Below, piece by piece: positions 8,297 to 18,613 of a DNA stretch of 64,000 nt (position 1 is the stretch's first letter; every line of letters begins with the position of its first letter). The DNA comes from Deltaproteobacteria bacterium. Lineage in GTDB: Bacteria > Desulfobacterota > DSM-4660 > Desulfatiglandales > Desulfatiglandaceae. Where the stretch lies: the NCBI GenBank assembly GCA_021737785.1, contig JAIPDI010000001.1, forward strand, positions 232,353-296,352, written 5' to 3'. Both the position numbers and the translations under genes were made by a program. The notes beneath the pieces are model-generated. The model was not told the origin of the DNA. It worked only from the letters and a program-made list of their open reading frames with translations, and searched no databases.

Positions 8297-11113
8297 TTAT
8301 TTTTTGAGGATATCTTTCAAGAACTGTCCGGTATAGGACCCCTTGATCATCGCCACCTCCTCCGGGGATCCCGCCCCTACAATGGTGCCCCCTTTTTCAC
8401 CCCCCTCCGGGCCGAGATCAATGATATGATCGGCCGTTTTGATAACATCCAGGTTATGCTCGATCACCACAACCGTGTTTTTCATCTCCACCAGGTAATT
8501 GAGCACCTCCAGCAGCTTCTGAATATCGGCGAAATGGAGACCTGTTGTGGGTTCGTCAAGGAGATACAACGTCCTTCCGGTATTGCGCTTGCTCAACTCC
8601 TTTGAAAGCTTGATCCGCTGGGCCTCCCCTCCGGAGAGGGTCGTGGCCTGCTGCCCCAATCGAATATAGCCCAATCCCACTTCCACGAGGGTCTTGAGCT
8701 TGTTCCGTATGCTCGGAACATTCTCGAAAAAGGCAAAGGCCTGGTTGACCGTCATATCCAGGATCTTGGCGATATGATATCCCTTGTAGGCGATCTCCAG
8801 GGTATCCCGGTTATACCGAAGCCCCTTGCACGCCTCACAGGTGACATAGACATCCGGGAGAAAATGCATTTCGATCTTGATGATCCCATCGCCCCTGCAC
8901 GCCTCACATCTCCCCCCCTTGACGTTAAAACTGAATCGACCGGGCTTGTACCCCCGGGCCTTCGATTCGGGGAGCATGGAAAAGAGTTCCCGAATATGGG
9001 TAAATGCCCCCGTATAGGTGGCAGGGTTTGAACGGGGGGTCCTCCCGATGGGACTCTGGTCGATATTGATGACCTTGTCGAGGTGTTCCATCCCCCTGAT
9101 CGCCCTGACAGGCCCCACCCTTTCCTTTGAACGGTACAGCCGCTGACTGAGGGCCGGATAGAGGACCCCGTTGATAAGGCTGCTCTTCCCGGAACCCGAT
9201 ACCCCTGTGACACAGGTAAAGGTCCCCAGCGGGATGGCAGCAACCACATCTTTCAGGTTGTTCTCCCGTGCACCATCTATGACTATCGCATTTCCGTTGC
9301 CCCGCCGCCGCTTCGCGGGAATAGGGATGGATTGCCTGCCGGACAGATAGGCGCCGGTCAGAGATTCCTTGTGAGACATTAATGCACCAGGGGGACCGTC
9401 AAAGACCACCTCGCCCCCCTTCATTCCCGCGCCGGGACCCATGTCGATGACATGGTCCGCCGACAGAATCGTCTCTGCGTCATGTTCCACCACCAAGACC
9501 GTGTTCCCCAATTCCTGGAGACGTCTCAGGTTCTGCAAAAGTCTCAAGTTATCTCTCTGGTGAAGACCGATGCTCGGTTCGTCCAGCACATAGAGTACCC
9601 CGGCAAGCCTCGAACTGATCTGAGTGGCGAGCCTGATCCGTTGATCCTCCCCCCCTGACAGGGTGCCGGATGAACGATCGAGGGTGAGGTAATCGAGTCC
9701 CACGCTCAACAAAAAACCGATCCGGTCCCGAATCTCCTTGAGCACCCTGCGGGCGATCAGCTCCTCCTTGGGATTCAGCTTCAGGACCTCGAAAAACCCA
9801 TATGCCCCTTCAATGGAAAGGCCGGTCACCTCGTGGATGCCCTTTCCTCCCACCCTGACCGCCAGGCTGACCGGCTGCAGTCTCGCCCCCTGACAGACAG
9901 GACAGGGTCGGATACTCATATAGTTCTCGATCTCGTACCTCACCGGGTACGAATCTGTCTCATGATACCGCCGGTCCAGATTGGGGATAATCCCCTCAAA
10001 AGGACGTTTATATGAATACCTCCGGTTTTCCCTTTCAAAATAGAACTGGATCTCCTCTGATCCGGATCCATGGAAAAAAACATTCTGAATCGCCTTGGGG
10101 AGGTCTCTGAAAGGGGTATGAATACGGATCCCATAATGCTGGCACAGGGAGTCGAGCATCTGCTGGAAATGCACCGAATGCCGGTTCGCCCATGGTGCAA
10201 TAGCCCCCTCTCTCAGAGAAAGGTCGGGATTCGGGACGATGAGCTCCGGATCGAAATATCGCTTGGTCCCCAGGCCGCTACACGCCTCGCAGGCCCCCTG
10301 GGGATTGTTGAAGGAAAACATCTGGGGGGTCAGATCAGGAATGCTGAGACCGCATTTGGGACAGACGGCCCTCTGGTTGAAGAAAAGGATCCTGCCGCCG
10401 ACAACGTCCACAGCAGCCTTTCCACCTGAAAGGGAGAGGGTAAGCTCCAGCGAGTCGGTCAGACGTCTCCGAATATCCGGTTTAATGACGAGCCTGTCCA
10501 CCACCACCCGGATCTCATGCTTCTTGTTCTTTTCAAGGGTGATCTCCTCGTCTAACGGCCTGACATCTCCGTCTATCATGACCCGGGTGAACCCATCCTT
10601 CCGGAGTCCCTGGAAAAGCTTCTGATAGGCGCCCTTCCGTCCCTCGATCAGGGGCGCCAGGATCTGGACCCTGCTCCCCTCTTCCAGGGCCATGATCTGG
10701 TCGACGATCTCCTGGGTGGTCTGGGAGCGGATTTCCAGACCGCATTCGGGGCAGTATGGCTGCCCGACCCGTGCAAAAAGGATCCGAAGGTAGTCGTATA
10801 TTTCAGTGACCGTCCCCACGGTGGAACGGGGATTTCGGCTGGCGCTCCGCTGGTCAATGGCAATGGCCGGGGACAGCCCTTCGATGGAGTCCACATCCGG
10901 TTTGTCCATCTGCTCCAGGAACTGTCTGGCATAGGCGGAGAGCGACTCCACATACCGCCGCTGGCCCTCTGCATAGATGGTGTCAAAGGCCAGAGAGGAC
11001 TTGCCTGAACCGGACAAACCGGTAATCACCACAAACCGGTTCCTCGGGATATCGAGGGAGATATCCTTGAGGTTGTGCTGTCTGGCCCCTCTGATTTTAA
11101 TGGTGTCGGTCAT
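8297..11113 (-). CDS. uvrA: Excinuclease ABC subunit A
   Basis: DNA damage-recognition ATPase of nucleotide excision repair; dimerises and loads UvrB. 938 aa, the usual length. N-terminal Walker [10 protein letters not shown] at residues 32-40, a second Walker A in [10 protein letters not shown], zinc-finger CxxC pairs (CPECG, CPKCG...[14 protein letters not shown]...CEACKG), and the signatures [14 protein letters not shown] (D where A is commoner) and [15 protein letters not shown]. Both DEP Walker B regions are present ([24 protein letters not shown]). Terminates 71 bp from the convergent rex gene. Confidence 0.98.
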   Translation of the reverse strand: MTDTIKIRGARQHNLKDISLDIPRNRFVVITGLSGSGKSSLAFDTIYAEGQRRYVESLSAYARQFLEQMDKPDVDSIEGLSPAIAIDQRSASRNPRSTVGTVTEIYDYLRILFARVGQPYCPECGLEIRSQTTQEIVDQIMALEEGSRVQILAPLIEGRKGAYQKLFQGLRKDGFTRVMIDGDVRPLDEEITLEKNKKHEIRVVVDRLVIKPDIRRRLTDSLELTLSLSGGKAAVDVVGGRILFFNQRAVCPKCGLSIPDLTPQMFSFNNPQGACEACSGLGTKRYFDPELIVPNPDLSLREGAIAPWANRHSVHFQQMLDSLCQHYGIRIHTPFRDLPKAIQNVFFHGSGSEEIQFYFERENRRYSYKRPFEGIIPNLDRRYHETDSYPVRYEIENYMSIRPCPVCQGARLQPVSLAVRVGGKGIHEVTGLSIEGAYGFFEVLKLNPKEELIARRVLKEIRDRIGFLLSVGLDYLTLDRSSGTLSGGEDQRIRLATQISSRLAGVLYVLDEPSIGLHQRDNLRLLQNLRRLQELGNTVLVVEHDAETILSADHVIDMGPGAGMKGGEVVFDGPPGALMSHKESLTGAYLSGRQSIPIPAKRRRGNGNAIVIDGARENNLKDVVAAIPLGTFTCVTGVSGSGKSSLINGVLYPALSQRLYRSKERVGPVRAIRGMEHLDKVINIDQSPIGRTPRSNPATYTGAFTHIRELFSMLPESKARGYKPGRFSFNVKGGRCEACRGDGIIKIEMHFLPDVYVTCEACKGLRYNRDTLEIAYKGYHIAKILDMTVNQAFAFFENVPSIRNKLKTLVEVGLGYIRLGQQATTLSGGEAQRIKLSKELSKRNTGRTLYLLDEPTTGLHFADIQKLLEVLNYLVEMKNTVVVIEHNLDVIKTADHIIDLGPEGGEKGGTIVGAGSPEEVAMIKGSYTGQFLKDILKK

Positions 11114-11180
11114 AGGGTATTGGTCATGAGTTATCCGTTATCGGTGATCGGTGATATGCAAGGTTTCAGGGGCATCGAAT

Positions 11181-12263
11181 TTATTGGGACACCGGATTTC
11201 TGAGTTTATCGGGTTTATTAAGATCGCAGAGGTCATCGGGTGCGCGGTTGCGCTCCCGGTTTTCGGCCATCAGCACCGCCGTTCGGATGGCGGCCTTGAG
11301 GCTGGAAGGATCGGCCTTTCCGGTCCCGGCGATATCATAGGCCGTGCCGTGGTCCACCGATGTTCGGATGATGGGAAGACCCAGGGTCACATTCACCGCA
11401 TCGGAGAAATGGAGGAGCTTGAGGGGGATGAGCCCCTGATCGTGGTACATGGCCACCACTGCGTCGTATGCGCCGGATACCGCCTTGTGAAACAGGGTAT
11501 CGGCGGGAAATGGCCCTTCCACCTGAAGGCCCTCTTTTTGGGCCTCCTCTACAGCGGGAGCAATGATGGTGGTCTCCTCATCCCCGAACAGCCCGGCCTC
11601 GCCCCCGTGGGGATTGAGGGCAGCTACGGCCAGGCGGGGACTCCGCAGCCCGAAATCCCGTCTCAGGGCCCTTTCGGTAATTCGAATCGTCTTGAGGACC
11701 CCGTCCCGGGTCAGAAGCTGCGGCACGTCCCTGACGGCGCAGTGGATGGTCACAAGGGTTACCCGAAGCCGATCTCCGGCCAGCATCATGACAACATCGG
11801 ATGTGTCCGTCAGGTGGGCGATCAGTTGGGTGTGCCCCTCAAAGGCATATCCGGCCTCCTGCATCAACGCCTTGCTGATGGGGCAGGTAACCATACCGGC
11901 GATATCACCCCGCAGGGCCATTTCCACCGCCCGGATGATGTAGGCCACCATGGCCCGGCCCCCGGCCGCCGACGGTCTGCCGGGCAGGAACGCCCCATCC
12001 TCCAATTGGGAAACGGCCATCAGATCCACCACCCCGGGCCTTCCCCCGGCCTGATCCGGTGTCGGGATCACGTTCACCGACAATCCTCGTACACCCCCGA
12101 GGGAACAGCGCGAAAGGGCGGACAGGAAGACCCCGGGATCCCCCAGGACCACGGGCCGACAGCATTCATAGATGGTCTTGTCCACCAGGGTCATGGCAAT
12201 GATCTCCGGACCGATTCCTGCAGGATCGCCCGTGGTAATCCCTATCAGCGGTAACCTATTCAA
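11181..12263 (-). CDS. pdxA: 4-hydroxythreonine-4-phosphate dehydrogenase (PdxA)
   Basis: NAD-dependent enzyme of the DXP-dependent pyridoxal-phosphate pathway, oxidising 4-phosphohydroxy-L-threonine. Motifs: GITTGDPAGIGPEI at the N-terminus, metal ligands in EGHTQLIAHLTD and AMYHDQGLIPLKLL, and the substrate segment RTSVDHGTAYDIAG. The start is taken as TTG 12263, because GGAGGG lies 6 nt upstream and the family begins just before GITTGDPAG; the frame stays open to an ATG at 12341, which would add 26 unconserved residues. The proposed length is 360 aa. It precedes uvrA on the same strand with a 67 bp gap. Confidence 0.93.
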   Translation of the reverse strand: MNRLPLIGITTGDPAGIGPEIIAMTLVDKTIYECCRPVVLGDPGVFLSALSRCSLGGVRGLSVNVIPTPDQAGGRPGVVDLMAVSQLEDGAFLPGRPSAAGGRAMVAYIIRAVEMALRGDIAGMVTCPISKALMQEAGYAFEGHTQLIAHLTDTSDVVMMLAGDRLRVTLVTIHCAVRDVPQLLTRDGVLKTIRITERALRRDFGLRSPRLAVAALNPHGGEAGLFGDEETTIIAPAVEEAQKEGLQVEGPFPADTLFHKAVSGAYDAVVAMYHDQGLIPLKLLHFSDAVNVTLGLPIIRTSVDHGTAYDIAGTGKADPSSLKAAIRTAVLMAENRERNRAPDDLCDLNKPDKLRNPVSQ

Positions 12264-12401
12264 CCATTTCCCTCCATTGAAAACGCAGGTATGGCATTCG
12301 CGCGATTCATGTATGTTGAAGGCGTCTCGATTTTCACACACAACAAAGCCCGGCCAAAAAAAAAGACCGGGCCCGGATCGAGTTGGATCTTGGCCGTTGC
12401 C

Positions 12402-12728
12402 TTACATCATGCCAAGTTCTTCCGGGGAGACCTCCTTTAATATGGAAACCTCATGGCTTTCCACGGCCCCTGCCCACTCCTGCATCATCTGCATCATTTC
12501 CGGATCAGCGATCATCCTGTCCATCAATGTCTCCATGCGGGCAAGGCTGTCCCAGTCGCTTTCAAATGTGAGGGTCTGCACTGCATCCCCGCCGCTGATA
12601 TACACATACATCTTGAATGGAGGGTAACCGTTCTTCTCTCCCACTTCCTTAAAGCGTTTCATCAGCGGGCCGGCCTCTTTCCACTTTCCAACGGCAAATT
12701 TTACCTTTTCAACGACCTTGACTTTCAT
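12402..12728 (-). CDS. Small protein, possible NIPSNAP-like dimeric alpha-beta barrel
   Basis: A 108 aa soluble protein beginning MKVKVVEKVKFAVGKWKE. The start at 12728 is set by AGGAGG upstream; the frame runs open to 12908 but that part is unconserved in character. The pattern of strand, long helix (MKRFKEVGEKNGYP), strands (KMYVYISGGDAVQTLTFESDW), helix (MMQMMQEWAGAVESHEVSIL) suggests a ferredoxin-like dimeric barrel as in NIPSNAP or antibiotic-monooxygenase families. This is inference from the pattern only; no catalytic residue is recognised. A GCCCGG hairpin with an A9 loop lies just downstream (12349-12375). Confidence 0.7.
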   Translation of the reverse strand: MKVKVVEKVKFAVGKWKEAGPLMKRFKEVGEKNGYPPFKMYVYISGGDAVQTLTFESDWDSLARMETLMDRMIADPEMMQMMQEWAGAVESHEVSILKEVSPEELGMM

Positions 12729-12904
12729 CCGTGCCTCCTGTGAATTATAAGGTTGTCGGGTCTTGACATACCACGACCGACCCGATGGAGCCTGGATACC
12801 GTCCGATGCCAATCCCGTCATGTCGCCGTCGCCACATCTTGTATAGAAACTACCAGTTTTGAGATCCGGTCTCAAGGGAAAAATAAGGGCTCGCCCGGGG
12901 TCTT

Positions 12905-13645
12905 TCATTCGACAAGAATCTCATCCACCTTCTTCTTGATCCTGGCAAAATGAGTCCCTTGCCAGTAGATCCTGTCACACCCGCTGCAATATGAATAGTC
13001 CTCGTGACAGGCCCTGGCCTTTGGGGGGATCCTGTCACATACGCTCTCCTTGGTGACCCTGGCGAGGGGGCTGTTGCACCGAAGACACCTTGAAAAAGGT
13101 ACAATCACCCCACGCAGCGACAGCAAATCCATGATCCTCCTGATCTGCTCGACAGGGGTTCCGGGTCGCAGGAATATCCCCCGGGTGACGTCTCTGAATT
13201 TGAGGAGCTTTCTGCTCTTGGTCAGGATCGTCCTATTCTCTTCTCTGGATATCCGGACGATATCGGCCGGGGACAACCTTGGATCACAATAGACGTCCAG
13301 CCCCAGGGCCCGCATATATTTCACGATATCGCCGATGTTGACATCTGCAATGAACCGGGTTTGCCTGAGGGGCAGATCCCTTAGACGGGTCGCGTCCCGG
13401 ATATCAAGGGATTCAAACACCGGATATACACTGACCCGGTCCTTATCCTGCACCATATATCCGAAATCCACCGATATCCCGTTCACTAAAATAAGATCCA
13501 CTTCCGTGTGCGGCACGCCGATGGCCTCAATCATGTCCTTTACAGATTGTCTCCCTTTGAACACCCCTTTAAACTCCCGCCTACGGCGTTCCGGCGGCAG
13601 AAAATCATTCAGCTCTTCATAAAAACGGAAAGTCGCGGCCGGCAT
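12905..13645 (-). CDS. Mut7-C RNase-domain protein with ubiquitin-like N-terminus
   Basis: 246 aa. Residues 1-85 look like the Mut7-C ubiquitin-like (beta-grasp) domain (ATFRFYEELNDFLPPERR, then VKDMIEAIGVPHTEVDLILVNG). From about residue 95 comes the Mut7-C PIN-type domain: RFIADVNIGDIVKYMRALGLDVYCD with acidic residues at the expected metal sites, ENRTILTKSRKLL, and a terminal zinc ribbon CLRCN...CSGCDRIYWQGTH. The family is predicted to be a ribonuclease, but substrates in bacteria are not established. Stand-alone gene. Confidence 0.88.
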   Translation of the reverse strand: MPAATFRFYEELNDFLPPERRRREFKGVFKGRQSVKDMIEAIGVPHTEVDLILVNGISVDFGYMVQDKDRVSVYPVFESLDIRDATRLRDLPLRQTRFIADVNIGDIVKYMRALGLDVYCDPRLSPADIVRISREENRTILTKSRKLLKFRDVTRGIFLRPGTPVEQIRRIMDLLSLRGVIVPFSRCLRCNSPLARVTKESVCDRIPPKARACHEDYSYCSGCDRIYWQGTHFARIKKKVDEILVE

Positions 13646-13939
13646 CCTCTATCCCCTTCGCTTTAAGGCTTCATGGTCCCGTCTGATTCTGGTCCGAATC
13701 ACACCCCATCATCTTGTATTCAGTATACACCCTTTTTCCTGCCACCCCCAAACAATGACCGGCATCAGGACAGTATGATCTGCCCACCCGGCTGTCCATC
13801 GGCTTTTTTCTTGACCGGATCAGGCGGTTTCTTATATATATATCCGGTAATTTCCGAATGGCCCGGAGACCTCAAACGGCAGTTAGGATCAGCGTTTGGT
13901 TTGTAATAGTGATTCTCCCATCACGGAAAAGGCCTCTTC

Positions 13940-14422
13940 ATGAAACGCTCTGCCCTGGCAGCAAGCCTGATCGCCACTGCCCTTCTCACCACGCTGGCCT
14001 ACCATCTATTGAAGCCCGATTGGGTCCTGTTTCGTAAGGCGGAGGTCTACTTTTCCAAAAAGGCCTATGCAGAGGCCATCCCCTGCTACACCCGACTGCT
14101 CAAAAACGGGTTTGAAACACCGAGGCTCCTGAACCACCTGGGGACCTCCTATGTCGCCACCGGTCAATTTGCAGAAGCCGCAACGATCTTCGAGAACATC
14201 CTCAATCAGACCCCGCATAAACTGCCGGTCTTGAAGGAACTGGCCAATATCTACGTGGCCTTCGGCCGATTTAAAAATGCCATCACCCTCTATCAGAAGT
14301 TCCTTCAAAAGGAACCCGAAGACAGATCCGTCCGTATCCTTTTAGCAAGGGTTTTGTCCTGGTCCGATCGTTTTGATGAGGCCATTGTTCAATACAGAAA
14401 AGCCCTGGGAGAAGAAAAATGA
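13940..14422 (+). CDS. TPR-repeat protein with N-terminal membrane anchor (polysaccharide locus gene 1)
   Basis: 160 aa. An N-terminal hydrophobic segment (LAASLIATALLTTLAYHLL, residues 6-24) is followed by about three tetratricopeptide repeats (KAYAEAIPCYTRLLKNG, GQFAEAATIFENILNQTP, GRFKNAITLYQKFLQKEP and a last partial DRFDEAIVQYRKAL). Its stop overlaps the next start as ATGA, so it is translationally coupled to the second TPR gene. TPR scaffolds of this kind accompany synthase-dependent exopolysaccharide systems, where they bridge synthase and outer-membrane pore. That role is inferred from context. Confidence 0.85.
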   Translation: MKRSALAASLIATALLTTLAYHLLKPDWVLFRKAEVYFSKKAYAEAIPCYTRLLKNGFETPRLLNHLGTSYVATGQFAEAATIFENILNQTPHKLPVLKELANIYVAFGRFKNAITLYQKFLQKEPEDRSVRILLARVLSWSDRFDEAIVQYRKALGEEK

Positions 14423-15111
14423 AAAGCTCAAAAGTCCGATGTCTTCTGTTTGCATGCGTATTGCTGTCATGGCTCTGTCTGTTGGGGACACCCCCTGCCT
14501 TTTCAGAGGAAGCTACGCCAAAATTCCCCATTCCACTCATCACTCAAGGCACTTCACCCCCCGAATCACAGGGGGCCAATCCGGAGCAGGTGAAACCCGG
14601 AGAGGATATCCCGGACTGGGTCGCCCGTTGGGAGCTGGCCCGGGTCCTCAGTTATGTGAAGCGATACGATGAGTCAATTGCCGAATACGAAAAGGTCCTG
14701 AAAGAAAAGCCCGGGCTTACGGAAGCAAGGGTCGAGATGGCCAAGGTCCTTTTCTGGAAGGGCGATCAAAAGGCGGCAGCCCATATCCTGGAGCAGGTCC
14801 CGCCAAAAGACATCACCGGAGACACAAAGGTCCTGATGGCCGATCTTTTTGTGGCGCAAAAAGATTATGCAAAGGCAGAACCCCTGTACAGGGCCTACCT
14901 GGAGAGCCACTCCGAGGACCAGGCCGTGAGGCTCAAGCTGGCGGAAATGCTGAGCTGGCAGAGGAAATACGATGCATCCCTGGCTGAATTCCGAAAGATC
15001 CTGGAGGCACGGCCCGACGATATACAGGTGAGAAGGCGGTATGCCTTTGTGCTCATCTGGGCCGGTAAACATGCCGAAGCCGCTGCGGAACTGAAGAAAA
15101 CCCTGGATTGA
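14419..15111 (+). CDS. Periplasmic TPR-repeat protein (polysaccharide locus gene 2)
   Basis: 230 aa with a signal peptide (SSKVRCLLFACVLLSWLCLLGTPPAFSEE, cleavage near residue 29) and a proline-rich linker. At least four TPR units follow from about residue 70 (KRYDESIAEYEKVLKEKP, KDYAKAEPLYRAYLESH, RKYDASLAEFRKILEARP, AGKHAEAAAELKKTLD). A cysteine occurs in the hydrophobic core, but no convincing lipobox. It overlaps both neighbours by 4 nt. Probable periplasmic scaffold for polymer export; no partner is directly demonstrated by sequence. Confidence 0.85.
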   Translation: MKSSKVRCLLFACVLLSWLCLLGTPPAFSEEATPKFPIPLITQGTSPPESQGANPEQVKPGEDIPDWVARWELARVLSYVKRYDESIAEYEKVLKEKPGLTEARVEMAKVLFWKGDQKAAAHILEQVPPKDITGDTKVLMADLFVAQKDYAKAEPLYRAYLESHSEDQAVRLKLAEMLSWQRKYDASLAEFRKILEARPDDIQVRRRYAFVLIWAGKHAEAAAELKKTLD

Positions 15112-18100
15112 GTCGGTGCTGCCAGGGAGCTTTCAACAATGACGGTCTTGATAGGACAATCCTCATGGATCAGGCGGATGGATATATGGCATTGGTTCTC
15201 TTGACGACATTGCTGACGTGCCTCGGAAGGGCGACGTCTTTCCGCCTCCCAAAGGATCTGCCTCAGCGCACGCCAACATCAAGAATAGGACGGAGATACG
15301 GATACATCCTCTTCTTCACCATCCTGTGTACCTCCCTGATTGCTCCATACTCGGTATACGCGCTCCGGTCCCCCCGGTCGATGGTTGACTTGACCGGCCT
15401 GACATGGGAGAGAACCCCGCGGGGAATAGATGCCGTTATCTCTCTTTCCGGGCCGCTGAAATTCCAGGAAAACCGATTGCAGAACCCGGAGAGGGTTTTT
15501 CTTGACCTGAACCATGCAAAAATCCGGACCGGGGTCCAACGAAATTACGGCATCAACCATCCTCTTCTGAAGGCCATCAGGGTGGGTCAGTTCGACCGAG
15601 AGACGGTAAGGATCGTGTTTGATCTTGGTGCAGACCATAACAGGATCAATGCCGTTTTTCTCGAAGATCCATATCGAATTACGGTTCGCATCCACAACAA
15701 AATCGAAAAGGAGGAGACGGCGCATAAGCCGCCGGCGCACACCCCCGATGGGCTGATCCCCAAAGACCAGTGGATCACCGATACGGACGCCCGACTGGCC
15801 CTTGCCAGGATTCTCTCCTACGACGATGCCACCCTGGATGAATCGCTCAACGCATACAGGATCCTTCTCCGTCAGAAACCTGAAGACCCCCTCATCGTCC
15901 TGGAGATGGCGCGTGTCCTCATCCGGAAAGGGGATACCCGAGAGGCCGTTTCCCTTGCCGGGAGTATTCAACGAACGGCCCTGAATAACCCTGAAACCCT
16001 GGTTGCCCTGGCTGACCTGGAGGCAAGTCTCGGACACGCTGCGCGATGCCGCGACCTCTATCTGGAGGCCATTCGACGTAGCGATCGGCCCGAGACCATC
16101 CGGCTCGAACTGGCGGACCGGATGAATATGTGGGGGGATTTTTACGGGGCCGAAAGGATTTACCGCGAGCATCTTCATGCCCACCCTCAAGACAGGGAGG
16201 CAGCCCTCCGGTTGGCCGCCCTTCTGAGAAGTCAGGAGCGGTTTGCCGAATCAGAAGGGATCTACAAACAAATGCTTCCGAAATCCCCTGATTCAGGCGA
16301 AATCCTCATGGGGCTTGCCCAGTTAAAACGCCTGGAGAAAAATTTCCGTACATCCGAGAAATATGTTGACCGACTGCTTGAGCGTGACCCCGATAATCCC
16401 CAAGGTCTTCTCCTGAAGGCGGATATCCTGTTCCTCCAAAAGCGATATGAGGATGCACTGGCAATCTACTCGAGATTGTCAAAGATGCCGTGCTGCCGCG
16501 TCAAGGGCCTTATCGGCATGGGAAAGACCTATCTGGAACAGGGAAAAGACGACCTTGCCCGCCCCTGCTTTAAAAAAGCCCTCGGGGTTGATCCACAGGA
16601 TATAGAAGCCCGATTTTATGCGGTGGGGTCAAATACGGCCACATCCGAGGACTTTGTGAACGCCCTGTTGCGGGATAAGGACCTCTCGGCCATGACACTG
16701 GAAAGATGGGCGAGGCTGTATGCAATGCACGGGTTCAACGAAATTGCCATCCAGTGTTACAATGCCTCTATAGAGCGCGACCCAGACTATTTCCCATCAC
16801 AGATCGGCCTGGCTGAAGTCCTCGCCATCGATCACCGGTACGATCCGGCTGGGGAACGGTTCGATGCCCTCTCACAGGTATTTCCCGGCAACCGGAAGAT
16901 TCTCATGGGCTGGGCCAGGGCCCTGGGGTGGGGCCGACAGTACAATAAATCCATCGCGTTATATGACAACATCCATGATATGGCCCCCGCTGATCCGGTC
17001 CCTCAAATCGAAAAGGCCCGCACGGCCGTATGGGCCAAAAAGATGGATCAGGCCTTCGATGCCTACAAGGCGCTTGTGACGCCCCCTGTTGACGCACAAC
17101 TGGCCCAATCTCTGAGGCCTGTTGCTGAGGTATCCGGCAATCCTGAATTGATTGCCGCTGTAAATCGCCTGGCTGAGAATGCGGCGCAGGGATCGGTCTT
17201 TCAAGGGTTTGAGGCGTTCAATAATGAGCTGACAAATCTGAAGTCTTCCCTCTCCCCGGATACAAACAGCCAGATCGACGCCATACGGGCCCGGCTTTAC
17301 CCCGCGTTCGCCATCCAAAAGGCGGCATACCTCGAAGAAGAGAGCAAACGTCTTACATGGAATCGACGGCCCACCCAGGCCATGGATGCCTATGAGGAAT
17401 TACTCGCTTTTTCGCCGGGAAACCAGGAGGCGATCTTCGATTACGCCCAACTCCAGTGTGCCCTGGGCCTGTGCAATCGTGAAGAAACGACCTACCGGCG
17501 ACTCCTGGATATGGACAAATTCCACAGCCTGGCAGGGAGGGCCATGAAACGCCTGGAGATCCGTCGCAGCCCCTCTCTCAAATTGGGACAGATCTACTGG
17601 TCCGAACGCGGGAGAGACGGGCTGACCGAGATCGACCGGTATCGCACCGACCTGGGGGTGGACGTGCCCATCGACTGCCGGTTTCATCTCAAACTCATCG
17701 GCCATCACTGGGTCGAGCACCCGAGCTATACCCATGACTCCTACAAGGCGAACGGCTTTACCCTCGGCGTCAGCGGCGTATTGAACCCCTATATCAAAGG
17801 AGAGGCAGGCTGGACCAAGAAGATCTATAGAGACGGCCGATTCGAGAACACCGATACGGGTTACGGCCGTATCTGGGTGAATCTGAAAGACTATGTCACG
17901 GTCGGTCTGGGGTATGACCGAACCGATGAACTCTACAACTATTTCGGAATCAGACAGGGGATACAGGCCGATGCCTGGTGGCTGACCCTCAATTCCCATA
18001 TCACCCGGCGGCTGGAGCTTCTGGGACAGGCCAGATACCTGAGCTACAGCGATAACAATGACGGCCTGCACTACATGGCAGGCGCGGGGTATTCATTTAC

Positions 18101-18482
18101 CGACCATCCCAGGATATTCAAGGTCGCCTTGACCGGAGAATATCGCAATACTCGAAAACAGGACGTGTACGACTATGAAAACGGCGTTCTTGTTGACATC
18201 ACCCATCCCTATTGGACCCCGAAAGACTATTACGCGGGAGCCGTTACATTTGAATGGTATCATGACCTTTCGAAACTCCTGTTCTGCGGCAGCCAGCTCC
18301 ATTTTTACGATCTGGCCGTGGCCGTGGGGACCGATACGGAGCATAATCCGTCCATTGAACTCCGGGGCGAATGGCACTATGAGTTCCTCGATCACTGGAC
18401 ATTCAGCATCAAGGGCCTGATCCACCGTTCCAAGCTGTGGGATGCGGAAGGCGTCTGGGCCGATATCAAGTATCAGTTTTGA
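15108..18482 (+). CDS. AMIN-domain/TPR/beta-barrel outer-membrane exopolysaccharide export protein
   Basis: 1124 aa if the TTG at 15108 is the start; ATG 15165 or 15186 may be the true start. A hydrophobic export segment precedes PYSVYALRS (near residue 85). Next is an AMIN-like domain (VDLTGLTWERTPRGIDAVISLSGPLKF to about residue 205, with RVFLDLNHAKI and VRIVFDLG), usually peptidoglycan- or polysaccharide-binding. About a dozen TPR units fill residues 215-800. The last ~280 residues alternate as amphipathic strands ending in aromatic WADIKYQF, a typical outer-membrane barrel terminus. The architecture parallels BcsC, PgaA and PelB (TPR plus barrel); the added AMIN domain is distinctive. It precedes the GT2 synthase. 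Confidence 0.85.
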   Translation: MSRCCQGAFNNDGLDRTILMDQADGYMALVLLTTLLTCLGRATSFRLPKDLPQRTPTSRIGRRYGYILFFTILCTSLIAPYSVYALRSPRSMVDLTGLTWERTPRGIDAVISLSGPLKFQENRLQNPERVFLDLNHAKIRTGVQRNYGINHPLLKAIRVGQFDRETVRIVFDLGADHNRINAVFLEDPYRITVRIHNKIEKEETAHKPPAHTPDGLIPKDQWITDTDARLALARILSYDDATLDESLNAYRILLRQKPEDPLIVLEMARVLIRKGDTREAVSLAGSIQRTALNNPETLVALADLEASLGHAARCRDLYLEAIRRSDRPETIRLELADRMNMWGDFYGAERIYREHLHAHPQDREAALRLAALLRSQERFAESEGIYKQMLPKSPDSGEILMGLAQLKRLEKNFRTSEKYVDRLLERDPDNPQGLLLKADILFLQKRYEDALAIYSRLSKMPCCRVKGLIGMGKTYLEQGKDDLARPCFKKALGVDPQDIEARFYAVGSNTATSEDFVNALLRDKDLSAMTLERWARLYAMHGFNEIAIQCYNASIERDPDYFPSQIGLAEVLAIDHRYDPAGERFDALSQVFPGNRKILMGWARALGWGRQYNKSIALYDNIHDMAPADPVPQIEKARTAVWAKKMDQAFDAYKALVTPPVDAQLAQSLRPVAEVSGNPELIAAVNRLAENAAQGSVFQGFEAFNNELTNLKSSLSPDTNSQIDAIRARLYPAFAIQKAAYLEEESKRLTWNRRPTQAMDAYEELLAFSPGNQEAIFDYAQLQCALGLCNREETTYRRLLDMDKFHSLAGRAMKRLEIRRSPSLKLGQIYWSERGRDGLTEIDRYRTDLGVDVPIDCRFHLKLIGHHWVEHPSYTHDSYKANGFTLGVSGVLNPYIKGEAGWTKKIYRDGRFENTDTGYGRIWVNLKDYVTVGLGYDRTDELYNYFGIRQGIQADAWWLTLNSHITRRLELLGQARYLSYSDNNDGLHYMAGAGYSFTDHPRIFKVALTGEYRNTRKQDVYDYENGVLVDITHPYWTPKDYYAGAVTFEWYHDLSKLLFCGSQLHFYDLAVAVGTDTEHNPSIELRGEWHYEFLDHWTFSIKGLIHRSKLWDAEGVWADIKYQF

Positions 18483-18613
18483 AGCAGGGAGCGGGGAGCA
18501 GGGAGCAGGGAGCGACGAGGCGGAAGCTGAAAGCAACGAGCAAGCAGAGGCGCAAGGGGATTAATCCAGTAACCAGGATCCAGTATCCAGCATCGAACAT
18601 CCAGTTTAACGCC
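18481..18613 (+). repeat. Intergenic slipped-repeat tract before the GT2 gene
   Basis: Just after the barrel gene, the sequence repeats a 7-nt word (GCAGGGA / GCGGGGA) about four times. A second stretch of CCAG-ATC words follows (ATCCAGTATCCAGCATC). No gene is visible in these 133 bases. Such slippage-type tracts recur in other gaps of the window. Confidence 0.6.

Noticed and set aside
11151..12254. Long plus-strand reading frame (367 codons) opposite pdxA
   Set aside because: It mirrors the pdxA coding strand, has no recognisable domain and no ribosome-binding site; pdxA motifs are unambiguous.
12349..12375. GCCCGG hairpin with an A9 loop as a terminator between the 108 aa gene and pdxA
   Set aside because: The homopolymer is in the loop rather than after the stem, so it does not fit a standard terminator on either strand; mentioned only in the neighbouring entry.
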